From: Mytilisepta virgata
Taxonomy: Eukaryota; Mollusca; Bivalvia; Mytilida; Mytilidae
Direction of reading: 5' to 3'
DNA length: 64,000 nt
Assembly (NCBI GenBank): GCA_028015205.1
Contig: CM051515.1
Span: 13,286,001 to 13,350,000, forward strand
This document shows positions 1 through 11,847 of this stretch, in pieces. Each line of letters begins with the position of its first letter. The stretch's first letter is position 1. The notes under the pieces were generated by a model. The model was not told the origin of the DNA and made no database searches. It worked only from the letters and a program-made list of their open reading frames with translations. The position numbers and the translations under genes are program-made.

Positions 1-303
1 ATGCAGTTTTATATTAGATATGTTATCGAAGAACGTAAGATAGACACCCACTCAAGCAACAACATTGACCTGGAACTCAGTATAATATGCGCATGTTCAG
101 ATCAATTCAAACCATGAACCCAAACATGAACAAATCCGCTAAAAAGATGAATGACCAATTGCATACACATGCTATTCAGTCAAAAGATATGAAAAGGGCA
201 ATAATTGTTGCAATATCAATCAACCATGAGATCGCTATATACCCTACCATAATACTAAATAGGAACAAAATCTACTGAATGTCTGAACACCTCCGTTCAT
301 GGA

Positions 304-780
304 ATGGATTTTTCAAAATTTGATTACCTTTTGACAAAGAGAATTACTGCTGTCACAAAGCCTCTTAACCAGGGTTTTATCAGGGATAAGTTGATGTCGT
401 CACTTAGGAAATTTTACGGTCATCATCATGAATTGATTGATCGTTACAGTGTTCCAATATCTAAGATGATGTTGCACCTGTTCCCACTGTCATAACATTT
501 CATGTACCTTCATCGATTTGTGACTAACACAGGATTGGCTTTTTTGCACTTTACAACGGGTGCCGTATACGGAGCATGAACTGCTTACCCTTCCAGAGAA
601 CCTAAGTTCACTCCTGGTTTTTATAGGAGTTTGTGTTGTTAGTTGTTTTTTAGTTTTAAGAGTTTATTTGTTGTGCTTGTGGTTGTTCGTTTGTCTTCCT
701 GGGTTTGTCTGTTTAATGGATTGGGTCTTTTTTGGTTTGCTTCTTACGTACAAAATGTATATTTGTCCTCTTAAATAAAT
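304..780 (+). pseudogene. Reverse-transcriptase 3' fragment with conserved tail (copy A)
   Basis: The frame at 304-495 encodes the last part of a retroelement reverse transcriptase family seen six more times in this window. The shared residues are a basic stretch followed by LRKFYGHHHELIDRY and a serine-rich end. A non-coding tail (about 515-780) follows that also recurs in the other copies, with a core meaning roughly 'gagcac/aacct..actcctggtttttat..gttgtt'. No catalytic part is present, so this is a 5'-truncated, dead copy. The duplicate at 55004 lacks about 69 bases inside this coding part. The lineage is not certain; a Penelope-like or related RT is my best guess. Confidence 0.6.
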
Positions 781-1580
781 GTGAATTGTCTAGTTACTTG
801 GGTGAAAGATTGAATGAGATAAAACAATAGAACTTACCTGATTTTGTTCAATCAAATACTCCATGTCTTCTAGAGAAACCAAAAAAAAAATCTGCCAATG
901 GAATTTTCAATGTAAAAGGGTGATAACTCTTTCTATGCAATTTTATAAAATAAAGTATCACAACCCCGTCTTGCATGAAATATGCTCAAAGTGAATTAAA
1001 AATATTTGAAATAACAGTTTTTAAAATTTTAGGATAGGTCTCAGTTGATTAATTAAAATTATCGATTTTTTTAAATGTCCAAGTGCATCAATTTTTTTAT
1101 TGTAAATTACCCTTTCAGAATCGTTTGTGGGATATACAAACATAATCTTTATAAACAACTTTACAATTTTTATGTTTTCTTGGACATTTTGGAAGACTCA
1201 ATGAGGTTAATTAACCAACAAAAATTTGTCTAATAATTCTAACGTTTAGACTTTCAAAATGCGAAAACTCCATTTCACAAACTGAGGTGTCCAGACACTA
1301 GTTATTAAATATAAAGTATGCAGACAAAAAGATCTGCGGGCGGATCGACAAACGGACAACGGTCTACCAGTACACCCACAGCTCTGCGAGTGAGATTATA
1401 ATTAATACAAAGAATACATACGTTTCCGGAAAACTCATAAAATAAAATAAACTACATATAACAAGAAACAAACTTGCTACCAGTAAAAACCTACAAAAAG
1501 GAAACAATGAATGGTTTTAAATTGTCTTTAAGACCTGTTATAGGGTATGAAACTGTCTGACTTATTTGATAATATAGTGT
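781..1580. other. No gene seen (AT-rich, duplicated at 55410-56200)
   Basis: Stops occur in all frames and no splice-linked coding segment is visible. The sequence matches copy B almost base for base, which reflects duplication and not coding constraint, since one-base indels occur freely. Confidence 0.6.
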
Positions 1581-1581
1581 T

Positions 1582-1705
1582 AGTAACTTGCTGATTCCGT
1601 ATTGGCCCTTGTATTGATTCAAGGTTAGCTGTATTGATCCCGAGGGCCAATACAGCTGACCCAGAATCAATACAGGGCCAATACAGAATCAGCAAGTTCG
1701 TAATA
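1582..1705. repeat. Palindromic inverted-repeat element (MITE-like)
   Basis: A near-perfect inverted repeat. The left arm reads AGTAACTTGCTGATTC then CGTATTGGCCC. The right arm is its complement, ending in GAATCAGCAAGTT. Arms are about 45 bases around a short centre with GAGGGCC. The same phrases (GTATTGGCCC, AATACAGC) recur singly at 4340-4700, so this is a dispersed family. The copy B equivalent is at 56208-56331. Confidence 0.7.
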
Positions 1706-3240
1706 CTTTAATTAAATAATCCAAACAGCCCATATTGCTGGTCCGTGTGGCCAGTCCGTATGACAAGCCAACCAATATAGCTGGTCCGTATGACAAAATA
1801 GTCTATAAAACCTGTGCGTATGGAATTGCATATTGCCATGTTTGGAAGCTGTATTGCCCTAATGGATGTTTAAACATGATTTTGTTGTTTATGTTTGGTT
1901 ACTGTCTCATTCATGCAACATTTCAACAAAGGCGTTGTAGATATTTTGTAATTCTTTATTTAAATATCTACACATTTGTATAGGTTCTTAAAGGAAGAAT
2001 ATTTACATTTGATTAAAAACGATTAAAGTCGTTCAAAATTACTTATGGAGTTATTCTAAAAATGAATACCTATTCATATTCATGCGTTTTTTCTTATTTT
2101 ATTTTACCCTCACATTCTTAACATTTGCAAAAGAATTAGTCCGTGTCGAAAGTTTTTATTCAAACATAATGTTGTATGAACTGTCGTTAAACTTTTCTAG
2201 GAAATCAATCGAACTGCTCATTTTGTGCTACTGTGAAATGGCTTTTCCAGTCCCCTATTAATTAACATAATGATAATACAAATATTCCATGGAAATAAAA
2301 GAAAAATTAAATTATATATATTTATATTAACTTACTTAAAAGAATGTTTTTTTTTTGGGGAAGGCAATGGAGTATGAAATAACCGCTTTTTTCTTTATCG
2401 GACAGTATCTATTACAAGTATCAACAATTACAATGAAACCTTAAATGTTTGTATTTCATCTAGTAAATAATTAGTAAAGATCACTGCGATATATTTTAAT
2501 GATGTTAATTAGGATGGATTTGTGTTTAACCTCCAGTGACATTATTTTTACTATTACATCCATAAAAGGACGTACAAATATTTGGTGTTATATGACTATG
2601 AACCCTCTTTGTCTGAGACTGACGCTCAATCGGATTTTAACGTGCTAGTTCGCATAAAAACAGAAGTCACATTGCAGACCAAAGATAAAAGATTCTTTTT
2701 CACAGCTGACCTGTCTTTTCTCGATCTAACTTCTACAAGCTGCATGCTTGGTTAAAAATTTGCAAGTCTTTGTTTTGACAGGATCAGTGATCGAACCCAC
2801 GACCTCTAGCAATTAAAGCCAGTTGGTTACATTAAGACATTTGGAGCGGTAGCCGGTAGGTATATTTGGAAAATTTCAATATCCATGCATGAAGGGTCAG
2901 TCATAAATAATTAGTCAAAAACATTTGTTTCTATGCAATATTAGCATCCTCACTCCTTATACCCATGTTGTGGACGTATAAGTAGTACGAATGCCAATTG
3001 CATAGAAACAAATGCCCGTCTAACGTTACTTTTTCTGTATATGTGTGTTTCCCCGTCTTCTACTTTCGAGTTATCTACCTTGTTTTCTTATATGTTTTCA
3101 AATGATGATGCGTTGACAGTATCTTTTATTATTTCATCTGTAAATTGTATTTCTAAGAAATCGACAGCTCCGAATCTCTTTTACTGGCTCCTTTATTTTA
3201 AAATGAATCAAATAAACAAATTATAGTTAAATAATCAATA
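1706..3240. other. No gene seen; short direct repeats and a tRNA-like scrap
   Basis: At 1730-1800 the phrase GGTCCGTATGACAA occurs in tandem with variants. At 2770-2810 the minus strand carries GTGGGTTCGATCAC, which resembles the B box/T-arm of a tRNA, but no full cloverleaf is visible; it is likely the remains of a tRNA-derived SINE. The rest is AT-rich with stops in all frames. The point 2527 is where copy B carries its 1.85-kb extra block. Confidence 0.5.
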
Positions 3241-3246
3241 AATATA

Positions 3247-3402
3247 GATTCTATTTCAGTTTCGAGTGAATTACAAGATTTCTACACTCGGGAGAGTTAA
3301 AATTAAGATTTTAACATGCGAGCCTTGGCGAACATGTTAAATCTTAATTTTAACTCTCGAGATTGTAGAAATCTTGTAATTCACGAGAAATTGAAGTAGA
3401 AT
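3247..3402. repeat. Long hairpin (inverted repeat) with ATGCGAGCC centre
   Basis: Arms of about 60 bases pair almost completely: the left arm runs from AGTTTCGAGTGAATTACAAG through AGAGTTAAAATTAAG, and the right arm is its complement, with a centre AACATGCGAGCCTTGGCG. The copy B equivalent is 59714-59868. The centre motif AACATGCGAGC is shared with the perfect hairpin at 58799-58914, so the two hairpins belong to one family although their arms differ. Confidence 0.7.
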
Positions 3403-4427
3403 TTGTTTCTCCCAATACGCTTGTACCAAAGAATCTAGGTCATCCCTAATTGTACCCCGACATTTGTTTTTGTTATCGTTTACGCTCGACCGGATATCGC
3501 TTCACGATTTGTTTAGTGCGAGGTCGCGACCTTTAGGACGGCCAATAAATCCGTTTCCGCACGAGATTTTTTAATTGCTCTAGAGCATTAAATTATTTTT
3601 ATTCAATGGGCTGAACGGTATGAAAATACGCACACCCATGGTAGAAAAGTGAAAATAATACGTCAGTACAAAGTCATTCTGAAATTATATTCCAATAAAA
3701 TGGTTATTTTTGGGTGTTGAATAACATTTAATGACAGTCTATGAAAATAGATATGATACTTTATACGTATTCGAGCAGGAAAACACAATACATATAATTT
3801 TCATCATTTAAATGGATATGTACACAGCAAGTATTTCCTCTACATATAAAATAATAAAACAAGAAATGCGTCCACACTCTACCCGTTCGACCGATCCTTT
3901 TTCCTTATCCTTTGTCCGTGTACTGTTAACCACAAAATCGGGGCTAAAATCATTTTTTGTCATCATCATCAGATTTACCTTTCAATTAAGATGGATATCA
4001 AGTTTTAAGTTGATGTTACCAAAACTTCATAACTTAATGGTAAACCAACTTAACAAAAAAAACACGTTAACCTGAAAATGTATTAACGTCAAACTGTCAC
4101 ATTACAATGTACTACATTTGTATGTAAGGTGAATCATTTCATCTGTGTCAAAACCGTAGTTTGGCATATAATTCTAAAAGTTAGGAACATCATGGTACAG
4201 TACTATAACCAAAATTGTAACCTGATACATATATGTATTTTTTAAATAATACGATTAAAACAGCCCTAATACTACCAAAACGGCATGTGTCATACTGGTG
4301 ACGTCGTCCTGGTCATATAAATCACTTGATCTATATTGCTTTTCGGCCCGGTCCAATACTGAAAAAGGCCGTATGAGCCCTAGGGCTAATACAGCCTTTT
4401 CACTTCCTGTCGTTGTCATGATTCATT
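3403..4427. other. No gene seen
   Basis: AT-rich sequence duplicated at 59869-60885 with scattered substitutions and single-base indels that shift frames. The longest frames (about 85 codons) differ in length between the copies, so I do not call them genes. Confidence 0.5.
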
Positions 4428-4556
4428 GCCAGTCCGTATTGGAAATATTGGCCCTATATTCACATCATTGCCAGTCCGTATTGGAAATATTGGCCCTATA
4501 TTCACATCATTGCCAGTCCGTATTGGAAATATTGGCCCTATATTCACATTTGATGT
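4428..4556 (+). repeat. 42-bp tandem repeat, three copies (one in the duplicate)
   Basis: The unit starts CATTGCCAGTCCGTATTGG and ends CCCTATATTCACAT. Three identical copies stand here. The matching place in copy B (about 60893-60935) has one. The perfect identity of the units indicates recent expansion or recent contraction. Confidence 0.85.
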
Positions 4557-5337
4557 TTGTAATACAGCATTGAGATCAAGTCTGTATTGAAAAAGTTGGA
4601 TTATTTAATAAAAGTGTTATTAACTGGCTGTTTCTGTATTGGCACTGGTATAGATTCAAGGTTTGCTGTATTGGCCTCGAGACCCGTACAAAACCGACCG
4701 ACGGATGCTCGTTCCAAAAAACATGATGCTCCTCTTCTATCGTATACAGGGCAACACTTGGATTTAAACAATTTTGTCGGAGACTGGCAAATAATCTCTC
4801 AACTTTAAACAAAAATACTACTTTTCTCACTTAATCCCAAAAAAAAATTAGCAAAAAAAGTTATGAAGCCTAAAATTTTGTAAAATAACAATAAAGGTGA
4901 AGTGAAAAATATATTACTTCGTATGAATACATTTAGATATCTCTTTCATTTCTTCATAAGAACAAGTGAATATAATGCCAGGGTATAGTCTTTCTCTGCT
5001 TGTTCAATTTCCTTTTCATAAGTGTACCATGATCCATGTGCACCTGCAAATAACTTATGTGTCGATCTGATGAGATCAGCCTTTTTTTAACTGATTTGTA
5101 TCGTTTGTTTCTATGTGGTCCTGTTACACCACTGTCCCAGGTTAGGGAGAGGGTTTGGCGAGTCAGAAAATACTTTTAACCCCGCGGCATACTATATGTA
5201 CCTGTCCCATTTCAGGAGCCTGTAATTCGATGCTATATTTCATATTTGTTTTTTTTTTATTGTTTTGTATATAAATCAGGCTTTTGGTTTTTCGTTGTAA
5301 TTGTTTTACACTGGTCAATTTTGGGACCCTTTATAGC
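4557..5337. other. No gene seen
   Basis: Continuation of the duplicated segment; matches 60936-61695. Fragments of the GTATTGGC dispersed family lie at 4630-4690. No coding evidence. Confidence 0.5.
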
Positions 5338-5354
5338 CACCCCCCCCCCCCCCC
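5338..5354. repeat. Poly-C tract
   Basis: An uninterrupted run of C. The copy B position (61698-61714) has ordinary mixed sequence instead, so this run is copy-specific. Confidence 0.9.
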
Positions 5355-5404
5355 GTTGAAAGCCGTACGGTAACCTATGATTGCTTACATCAAGGACATT
5401 TTGT

Positions 5405-5608
5405 TTTGATGGAGAGTTGTCTCATTAACAATCATACCACATCGTCTTATTTTTATATTTATAAAGACGACAATGTTTTATCGAATTTTACAAAAAGTCA
5501 ACCTTGATGTAATAAAATATTTTCTTAAATAAATTGCAATCATCTGATATTATTTGACAATACCAAAACAAGAAGACGTGGTATGATTGTCAATGAGACA
5601 ACTCCCCA
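5405..5608. repeat. Inverted pair of a common bivalve repeat end
   Basis: Arms of about 37 bases (5413-5450 and 5570-5606) are near-complementary; the right arm reads GTGGTATGATTGTCAATG then AGACAACTC. Next to the left arm lies GCCGTACGGTAACC. The same two modules recur at 9540-9625 and in copy B at 61720-61970. I recognise this pairing as a highly abundant molluscan repeat, but I cannot assign a transposon superfamily. Confidence 0.6.
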
Positions 5609-5884
5609 TCCCCGGGTCTCTACCCAAGACCAAATGTCGTTGAATTCTAATTTTGGCCTAGTTAGAACTGAAACAAATTATATTTTCCGATTTAGAATAA
5701 ATATGAATATTTTATCTAACAATAGGAAGCCCACCCTCCAAACACACAAACACACACACACAATCAATCATCTACTCAACCCCTTATACTTTGCAAATAT
5801 CAAACACAGGTAAGCTTAAGTTTAAAGTAGTTGTGCGATAGAATACTCAATGCTATCGGTAATATTACTTATTATATTTCCATA

Positions 5885-6940
5885 TATGAAACTTAGAAAT
5901 TAAAATCCGCACTCTTTTCATGGAAGGAAATGAATTCCATGAATTTAACTTCACTTAAATTTCGGAGAAAAAAGTGATCTGTGCAATTTATCAAACTGGT
6001 CATATAAAAAATTAAGAAAAAGATTCCTTTTCTTAAGAACCTCAATTTACTATAGTTTATACAAAATGTAGGACAAAAATACGATGTAATTGTTTGTTAA
6101 TTCTACGGAGGAGCTTTTCTGAATACTCTAAAGACAACTAGAATATTTTGCTCGATTCGATAAAGGATGTCCTTCGAAGCAATCTATTCTTTACCAAAAA
6201 GATGTTAATTTCGTCATGCTTTTTTAGTGTCATGACAAGCAAAGTGTTCCTTTGAATAAAAATGATATTTTATATTAAAAATCTTTTAAATATATAATAA
6301 AACTCTGATTATACCCACTTGGTTTTTGAATAATATTTCGATTTAGACCACAGGGGTGATTCAAAAACCACACCTCTTTTAATGTGGGTATTATATTAAC
6401 ATTGCTATCATAAAAAAAATCAATTAAAGAATTCAGTGTGTTTATTATAAGAAACATTGTTTAACTTTATTCTAAGCCCTCTGCAAGACATTAATATTTT
6501 TCTAATTCTCCCCGCATTTATACATCTCTCGTTTGATAAACTCTGATATCATCACACGTTGGATAAATAAATGCTCGTGGATTTTCCCGCTAAAAAACGT
6601 TCGGAAGACCTCTTGGAGTTTTACATTATCGTTAATAAAAGAGATTCTAAAACACTTGACGCGTTAATTATGAAATTTATCCACTCTCGATAATTTAATT
6701 TTCACTTTTTTAACTGCTCGGTCAAGCCTCGCAGTTTGAAAATCAAAAATTTAATTATTTAATTTTCATAATCATTTTAAATGGTCATCGTTGTAGAATT
6801 TATATATACACATTGAATTAAGGAAGTACAAGATCCTGTGTTTTATTGCCCCAATGAACAGTTTTTAAAGGTTAATTCCTAGAAATAGAAAATATTTTTG
6901 GCAAATGATATATTTTTCTTTTTTTTTTATTGAAAAAAAA
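5885..6940. other. Block present only in copy A, with a weak hairpin
   Basis: Copy B goes directly from TTATATTTCCATAT to AAGCTTCAAAACTGTG (62241), while copy A has about 1050 extra bases here. The block is AT-rich with stops in all frames. At about 6690-6775 it holds an imperfect hairpin whose centre is AACTGC...GCAGTT. I cannot tell insertion from deletion, and no target-site duplication is evident. Confidence 0.6.
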
Positions 6941-7032
6941 CACAAGCTTCAAAACTGTGTCTCACATTTTTTGTATGTTTCCAGTTAAAAGATAATAATA
7001 TTGTTTAACTGATTGGTACCAAAATAATTTAT

Positions 7033-7285
7033 CATCCTCCCAAGTCAGGGTTTTGTATCCACGTTGGTTTCTACAAACCCCTTATATTATACATTCATTG
7101 TATTTGGGTCAGAAGTGAACGATTTTCATTGGTTCTTCTCAAGGTGAATAGAGAATCCATTTGCGTCGTAGGTAAAATTTTCTAGGTCACAACAGGCGGC
7201 GATATGTTCGACCCGCAAAATATGAATGTGTGATGTAAGGGGTTTGTAGAACTAACGGGGATACAAACCCTGACTTAGGAGGATG
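7033..7285. mobile_element. Inverted-repeat MITE with 8-bp target duplication (hAT-like)
   Basis: Terminal inverted repeats of about 50 bases begin CATCCTCCCAAGTCAGGG and end with the near-complement CCCTGACTTAGGAGGATG. The element is flanked on both sides by TAATTTAT (7025-7032 and 7286-7293), an exact 8-bp duplication, the length made by hAT transposases. It is 253 bp long with no coding capacity, so it would need an enzyme in trans. The corresponding place in copy B (about 62630) lacks it. Confidence 0.8.
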
Positions 7286-7293
7286 TAATTTAT

Positions 7294-7839
7294 CGGTTAA
7301 CCGCTATTTTTGTACTAGTGTCAAGCTATCCAACAATTCTCCTCAAATCACGAAAACTATCCAGCATTTCGTCATCCTGCAAATGCGTTCGGATAACCAC
7401 AAGGGATATAGTTACGATACTGTTGTCAAGTCATTAAAGATGGCATTTTTTGGAATTAATATTGATGAACTCATTGGGTCTTTGCATCGGGAATAAACAT
7501 GTATAATTATTCATGATTTAACATCTATTTTTATTTCATAGTTGATGTTTTACAATACAACTTGCATTTAAATTCATAACTAAATTTGGGGTCTTTTTAC
7601 TTACTTTTATAAGTTAACAATCCCCAATACTGAATTGAAAACACAAACTTGTCGCTATTTTCGTCTCGCGAGCGACGAAAAGTCGCGAAGAGGAGATATA
7701 TGTATTACTATCCGGCGGCGGCGGCGTAAATTTTTTGAAAACTTTAATAACTTTGTGCATATAATACCTACGATTAAGATTTACGGTCCACTAGATAGCT
7801 TATCATATAAGGTTTGCCGCAGCATACTTTTCTTGTGAC
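7294..7839. other. No gene seen
   Basis: Contains a stretch (7541-7665) that matches 63290-63405 in copy B, after which the two copies diverge. A short arginine-rich reading frame around a GGCGGCGGCGG run (7713-7725) has no counterpart in copy B and no recognisable domain. Confidence 0.5.
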
Positions 7840-9290
7840 CCTGAGCTCATTTTCATGGTTTACTGATTTCATAAACATGAATGCAAAATCTGCGTCTAAG
7901 TTTCGTGGTTAAATCCACTTCTCAGCAACTGTAATACCTAGACCAACCATATTTCTTCTGTAGTTCTTAGTGGGTACATGTCAGTCTGACACCAGGCTTG
8001 GGACCTTGATCTCAATTTCATGCTTGAGTGACTTTGTCACATTTTCGTGGTTAAGTCCATTTCACAGCAAACTATAATACCTTAACCACCATATTTGGTC
8101 AATAGATAGTTATTGGTGGGTACATGTCAGTCTGACCCCTGCCTTTTGACCTTGACCTCAGTTCCATGATTGAATGACCTGTGTCACATTTTCGTGATTA
8201 AGTCCATTTCTCAGCAACTGTAATACCTCTTTGGTCTATTGATAGTTCTTTGTGGGTATATACCAGTCTGACACTTGTCTCTGGACCTTGACCTCAATTT
8301 TAGGGTTGAGTTACTTTCATCCAAGTTCCTTGATTAAGTCCATTTTACAGCAACTATAATACCTAGACCCACCGTGTTTGGTCTATTGATAGTTCTCAGT
8401 GGTAATATGCAAGCCTGATACTGTCTCTTGACTTTGACCAGAATTTCATGCTTGAGTGACTTTGTCAAATTTTAGAGATTAGGTCTTTTCTCAGCCACTT
8501 TCATAGACCAACCATATTTGGTCAATAGATAGTTTTTAGTGGGGACCTGTCGGTATGACACCTGCCTTTTGACTTTGACCTCAATGGTATGGGTGAGTGA
8601 CCTGTGTCACATTTTCGCGATTAAGTCCATTTCTTAGCATATGTAATACCTAAGCCAACCATATATAGTCAATAGATAGTTCTTAGTGGGTACATGAACA
8701 TTGACCTCAATTTCATGCTTGAGCGACAGGTGTGACATTTTTTAGATTAAGTCCATTTCTCAGCAACTGTATTACCTCGTCCAATCATATTTGGTCTGTA
8801 GATAGTAATACCTGTCTGCTGAACCTGACATGAATTTCATGCTTGAGTGACTTAATATACATTTTCATGATTTAGTCTATTTCTCAGCAACTGTAATACA
8901 TTTGTAACTAGACCCACAGTATTTGGTTGATATAAGTTCTTAGTGGGTATATACCACTTAAACATCTGATACCTTGCCTTTTACCTTTATTTTATGGTTG
9001 ACTGACTTGTTTCACGTTTTGGGTTAATATTCATTTCTCAGAAACTGTAATACATAAAAAAGTGCTTTGTGGGCACATGGCTGTCTGAGACCTAGACTTG
9101 AATTTCAGACTTTTTCATGATTAAGTCCATTTTTCTGTAGCTGTAATACTTATATTCAAATTGACCTCAATTTTAGGTTTGAATGACTCTTGTTCCATTT
9201 TAACAAATAATTCCATTTCTCAACAAATGTTATAAATGTATTATATAGACCCACCATTTTTGGTGGGTACATACAAGTCTGAGACCTGTC
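7840..9290. repeat. Diverged minisatellite with TGACCTTGACCT phrases
   Basis: About ten diverged units of roughly 120-160 bases. Each reads in order: GACCTTGACCTCAATTTCAT, GCTTGAGTGACTTTGTCAC, TTAAGTCCATTTCTCAGCAA, CTGTAATACCTAGACC, ATATTTGGTC and GTGGGTACATGTCAGTCTGA, with losses. Many units carry TGACCTTGA, an estrogen-related-receptor-type half-site. Absent from copy B. No coding frame spans it. Confidence 0.8.
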
Positions 9291-9535
9291 AGCTCGCTTT
9301 GGACACTGTTTTAGGCTTGAATCACATGGATGAGATTTTTCAGACAAATCATCGCCTGACCATTACTATTTCTTTTAACGCATTTTCCTTTGACTTGCAA
9401 TGTCGGGTATCAGATAATCATTATTCTGTGTCCATGTGCATACTCCGTCATTTAGGGTGTCCACTCTTGTTAATATATTATATGGCTTAATATATGATAC
9501 CTAATAAGAATTTATGTCTTATTTGCGATTATGAT

Positions 9536-9625
9536 GAAAATAAGAAGTTGTCGTATGATTGCAAATGAGACAACTCATTAGAGACCAAATATCGTTGATG
9601 TTACCGTACGGCCTTCAACACGGAA
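9536..9625. repeat. Dispersed repeat module (same family as 5405-5608)
   Basis: The modules TATGATTGCAAATGAGACAA and CCGTACGGCCTTCAACA occur in close order, the same pair as at 5370-5610. It marks the last clear match with copy B, which resumes at 63420. Confidence 0.55.
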
Positions 9626-10515
9626 GAAACATCCACCGAAATTTTCGTCCGAATCTTTAGATATATATACTTTGGATGGGGATACCCCTTTTTGAACCCG
9701 TTGTCTCGGTAGTTCTTTAGGGGTCCTATATAGCGATTTAATTTGTAGCTATGAGATAATGTTACATTGTGATAGTGTCGGATTTCTGACGAACACATTT
9801 ATAACTACTGACAAAACTCGTCAGTATCTTTGAAATATCCCATGTATACTATAAACGTGATGGGGTACCCCGTTTCGAACCCGTTTTCGCGCAATCGTTC
9901 CACCTTCTGTTCCATTGTTTTATCCATCTTGTATCTTTGGATTGTTATTTTGTACCAACGGCCTGATTTAGCTGTATGTTCACCAATAGTGCATAATACA
10001 TCACTACCCGAGATCAGATTTAACATACTACATGAAAAACTGTTTACTCGCTGTCATAAACGTAATCTCTGTACTATTTCATGACAAAACCATGTAATGC
10101 GCACAACTTTACCAATGTACCAATTTCTTGACGATCTTCATGTGAATAAATACAATAGTGGCTAAATAACGTTTATGTGACGTTACGTTATTAGAACAAC
10201 TTAGTAACGCTATAAATGGAAAGCGAAAATATAAAAATATAAATTTAGATTTAAAAATGTTAGAACATTAATAACATAAATAACAAAAATTTATTATTTT
10301 TTATGTTCAATTATATCTTTGCGCGACCTAAATAAGAAGTCAGGAAGTGTAAATAAAAATTATAATATATGCATTTCCATTGTCAACCCGTTTAGTTATT
10401 TTTAAATGTATAGTTTTACAAAGCACATGAAGCAGGCCTTACATTATTTGTGCCTAATGTATGCAGTATAAGTAAACAAAGAGCTTATTTTTGGGTCAAA
10501 CTTGTCTGGCATTTT
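9626..10515. other. No gene supported; two related minus-strand frames
   Basis: Minus-strand frames at 9805-10026 and 9601-9798 share a short pattern (R-E/D-N-G-F-x-x-G-Y-P), suggesting an internal duplication of about 220 bases. No known domain is recognised and there are stops between them. The remainder is AT-rich. Confidence 0.3.
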
Positions 10516-10920
10516 GGCATTAAAGCACGGGTATGTTGCTCAATGGTTGAAGTCATCACTTCAAAAACTCTATGAGTTTCATGACGATCTTGTAAATCGA
10601 TATGGAATATCAGTTTCATAAATGAAACCCGACCTCTTCCTTTTTCCATAGTTTGTTGTACCTGTTCCGATTTTTTACTTCCACCGGGTTGACTTTGTTG
10701 AACTTCACGACGGGTGCCGTATACCTAGCAGGAACTGCTTGTCCTTCCGGAGCACCTGGGTTCACTCCTGGTTTTTATAGGAGTTTGTGTTGTTCATTGT
10801 TTTTTAGTTTTCTGTGTTTTTTTGTTGTGCTTGTGGTTGTTCATTTGTCTTCCCGGGTTTTGTCTGTGCAATGGATTACGTTTTTTTGATTGCTCCTTAG
10901 ATATATTTGTCCTTTTCATT
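10516..10920 (+). pseudogene. Reverse-transcriptase 3' fragment with conserved tail
   Basis: The frame from about 10525 reads GYVAQWLKSSLQKLYEFHDD and then LVNRYGISVS before a stop, aligning with the C-terminal end of the RT family best seen at 48653-49108. The same 3' tail follows (10690-10900: gagcacctgggttcactcc, tttttat, gttgttc). It is a 5'-truncated, inactive copy. Confidence 0.6.
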
Positions 10921-11847
10921 GTATTGTCTCTTACACCTAACATGACATTTAAATGAACTTAGATACATGTTGGTGTCTTAAACGAACCAGGTAGCACTTA
11001 CTACCAATCCAGACCACCTGATATGACCCACATAATATTGTCTTTTGCGGGATCCATATGTTGCCCATCATTACAAACAAAACATTTCGCTGTCATGGTA
11101 AAAAACGATTTTAAAAAATAAAATCGCTACAAAATCTTTTTAATTTTGTTTTTGTGTTGTATTCTATTGTTTGTTTGTTCTCGTCTGGATTTTTTTATTG
11201 TCCACGTGCTTTTGTCATCTTGAAATTTGTTTTTTTTAAATCAACATAGATGAAATCTTTTACTAGACAAATGCATAAAAAGCATTGGATACAGCTAGAC
11301 ATTAAAATATTTTGTTATAGGTATGATGATGTAATCTTATTATAAAAATGAACCATACATGTTCTAATTAACAATGACTTGAAGTGAACAAAAACACAAC
11401 AGACAGATTTGGATCAATCACGAACAAGTACTTATTAAAATATTTTATACGAAAACAAACCGCCTCTCACTGTATATTTTGACACGCTACATGTAGTGTA
11501 TTTACACAGACGATAAAATCAATACAAGCATATAGAACAAATAAACTATATCTTGGTTAGATAGCGTAATCAAAATGTGAGATATATATATATATATATA
11601 TACATACATGTCATTAGAAACTGAATCATGTTGTAATAATATAATGGCAAGACCTATAAAGAGACAGTATTTCTGCTGTAGTTTCTTTGGTGAAATGTCT
11701 TTGTCATAGTTTAAAACTCAGCATTATTAACACGAGCAGTAAGTACATCTTCAAGTTTTCGTTCTTGTAAAAGCTTATGATTAACTTTTCATTGTCTATT
11801 TTTTCGCCTGTTTCATTTTCCATGAAAATCTGTTCTAATCATTACAA
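10921..11847. other. No gene seen; (TA)n microsatellite at 11583-11602
   Basis: AT-rich sequence without supported coding frames. Confidence 0.5.

Larger units (their letters stand above)
1..9600 (+). repeat. Segmental duplication, copy A
   Basis: The window opens inside a segment that recurs, in the same orientation, from 54701 onward. Position 1 aligns with 54701, 2527 with 57151 and again with 58998 (either side of a block present only in copy B), and 5880 with about 62240. Further matching islands continue to about 9580. Aligned stretches differ by scattered single bases and small indels. Copy A alone holds 5885-6940, the inverted-repeat element at 7033-7285 and the minisatellite at 7840-9290. 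The left boundary is outside the window, so the full length is unknown. It could be a true duplication or two haplotypes placed in tandem by the assembler. Confidence 0.9.

Noticed and set aside
2770..2815. tRNA-like T-arm on the minus strand
   Set aside because: Only the B-box-like GGTTCGATC is convincing; no A box or acceptor pairing at the right spacing, and it is duplicated as part of the large segment.
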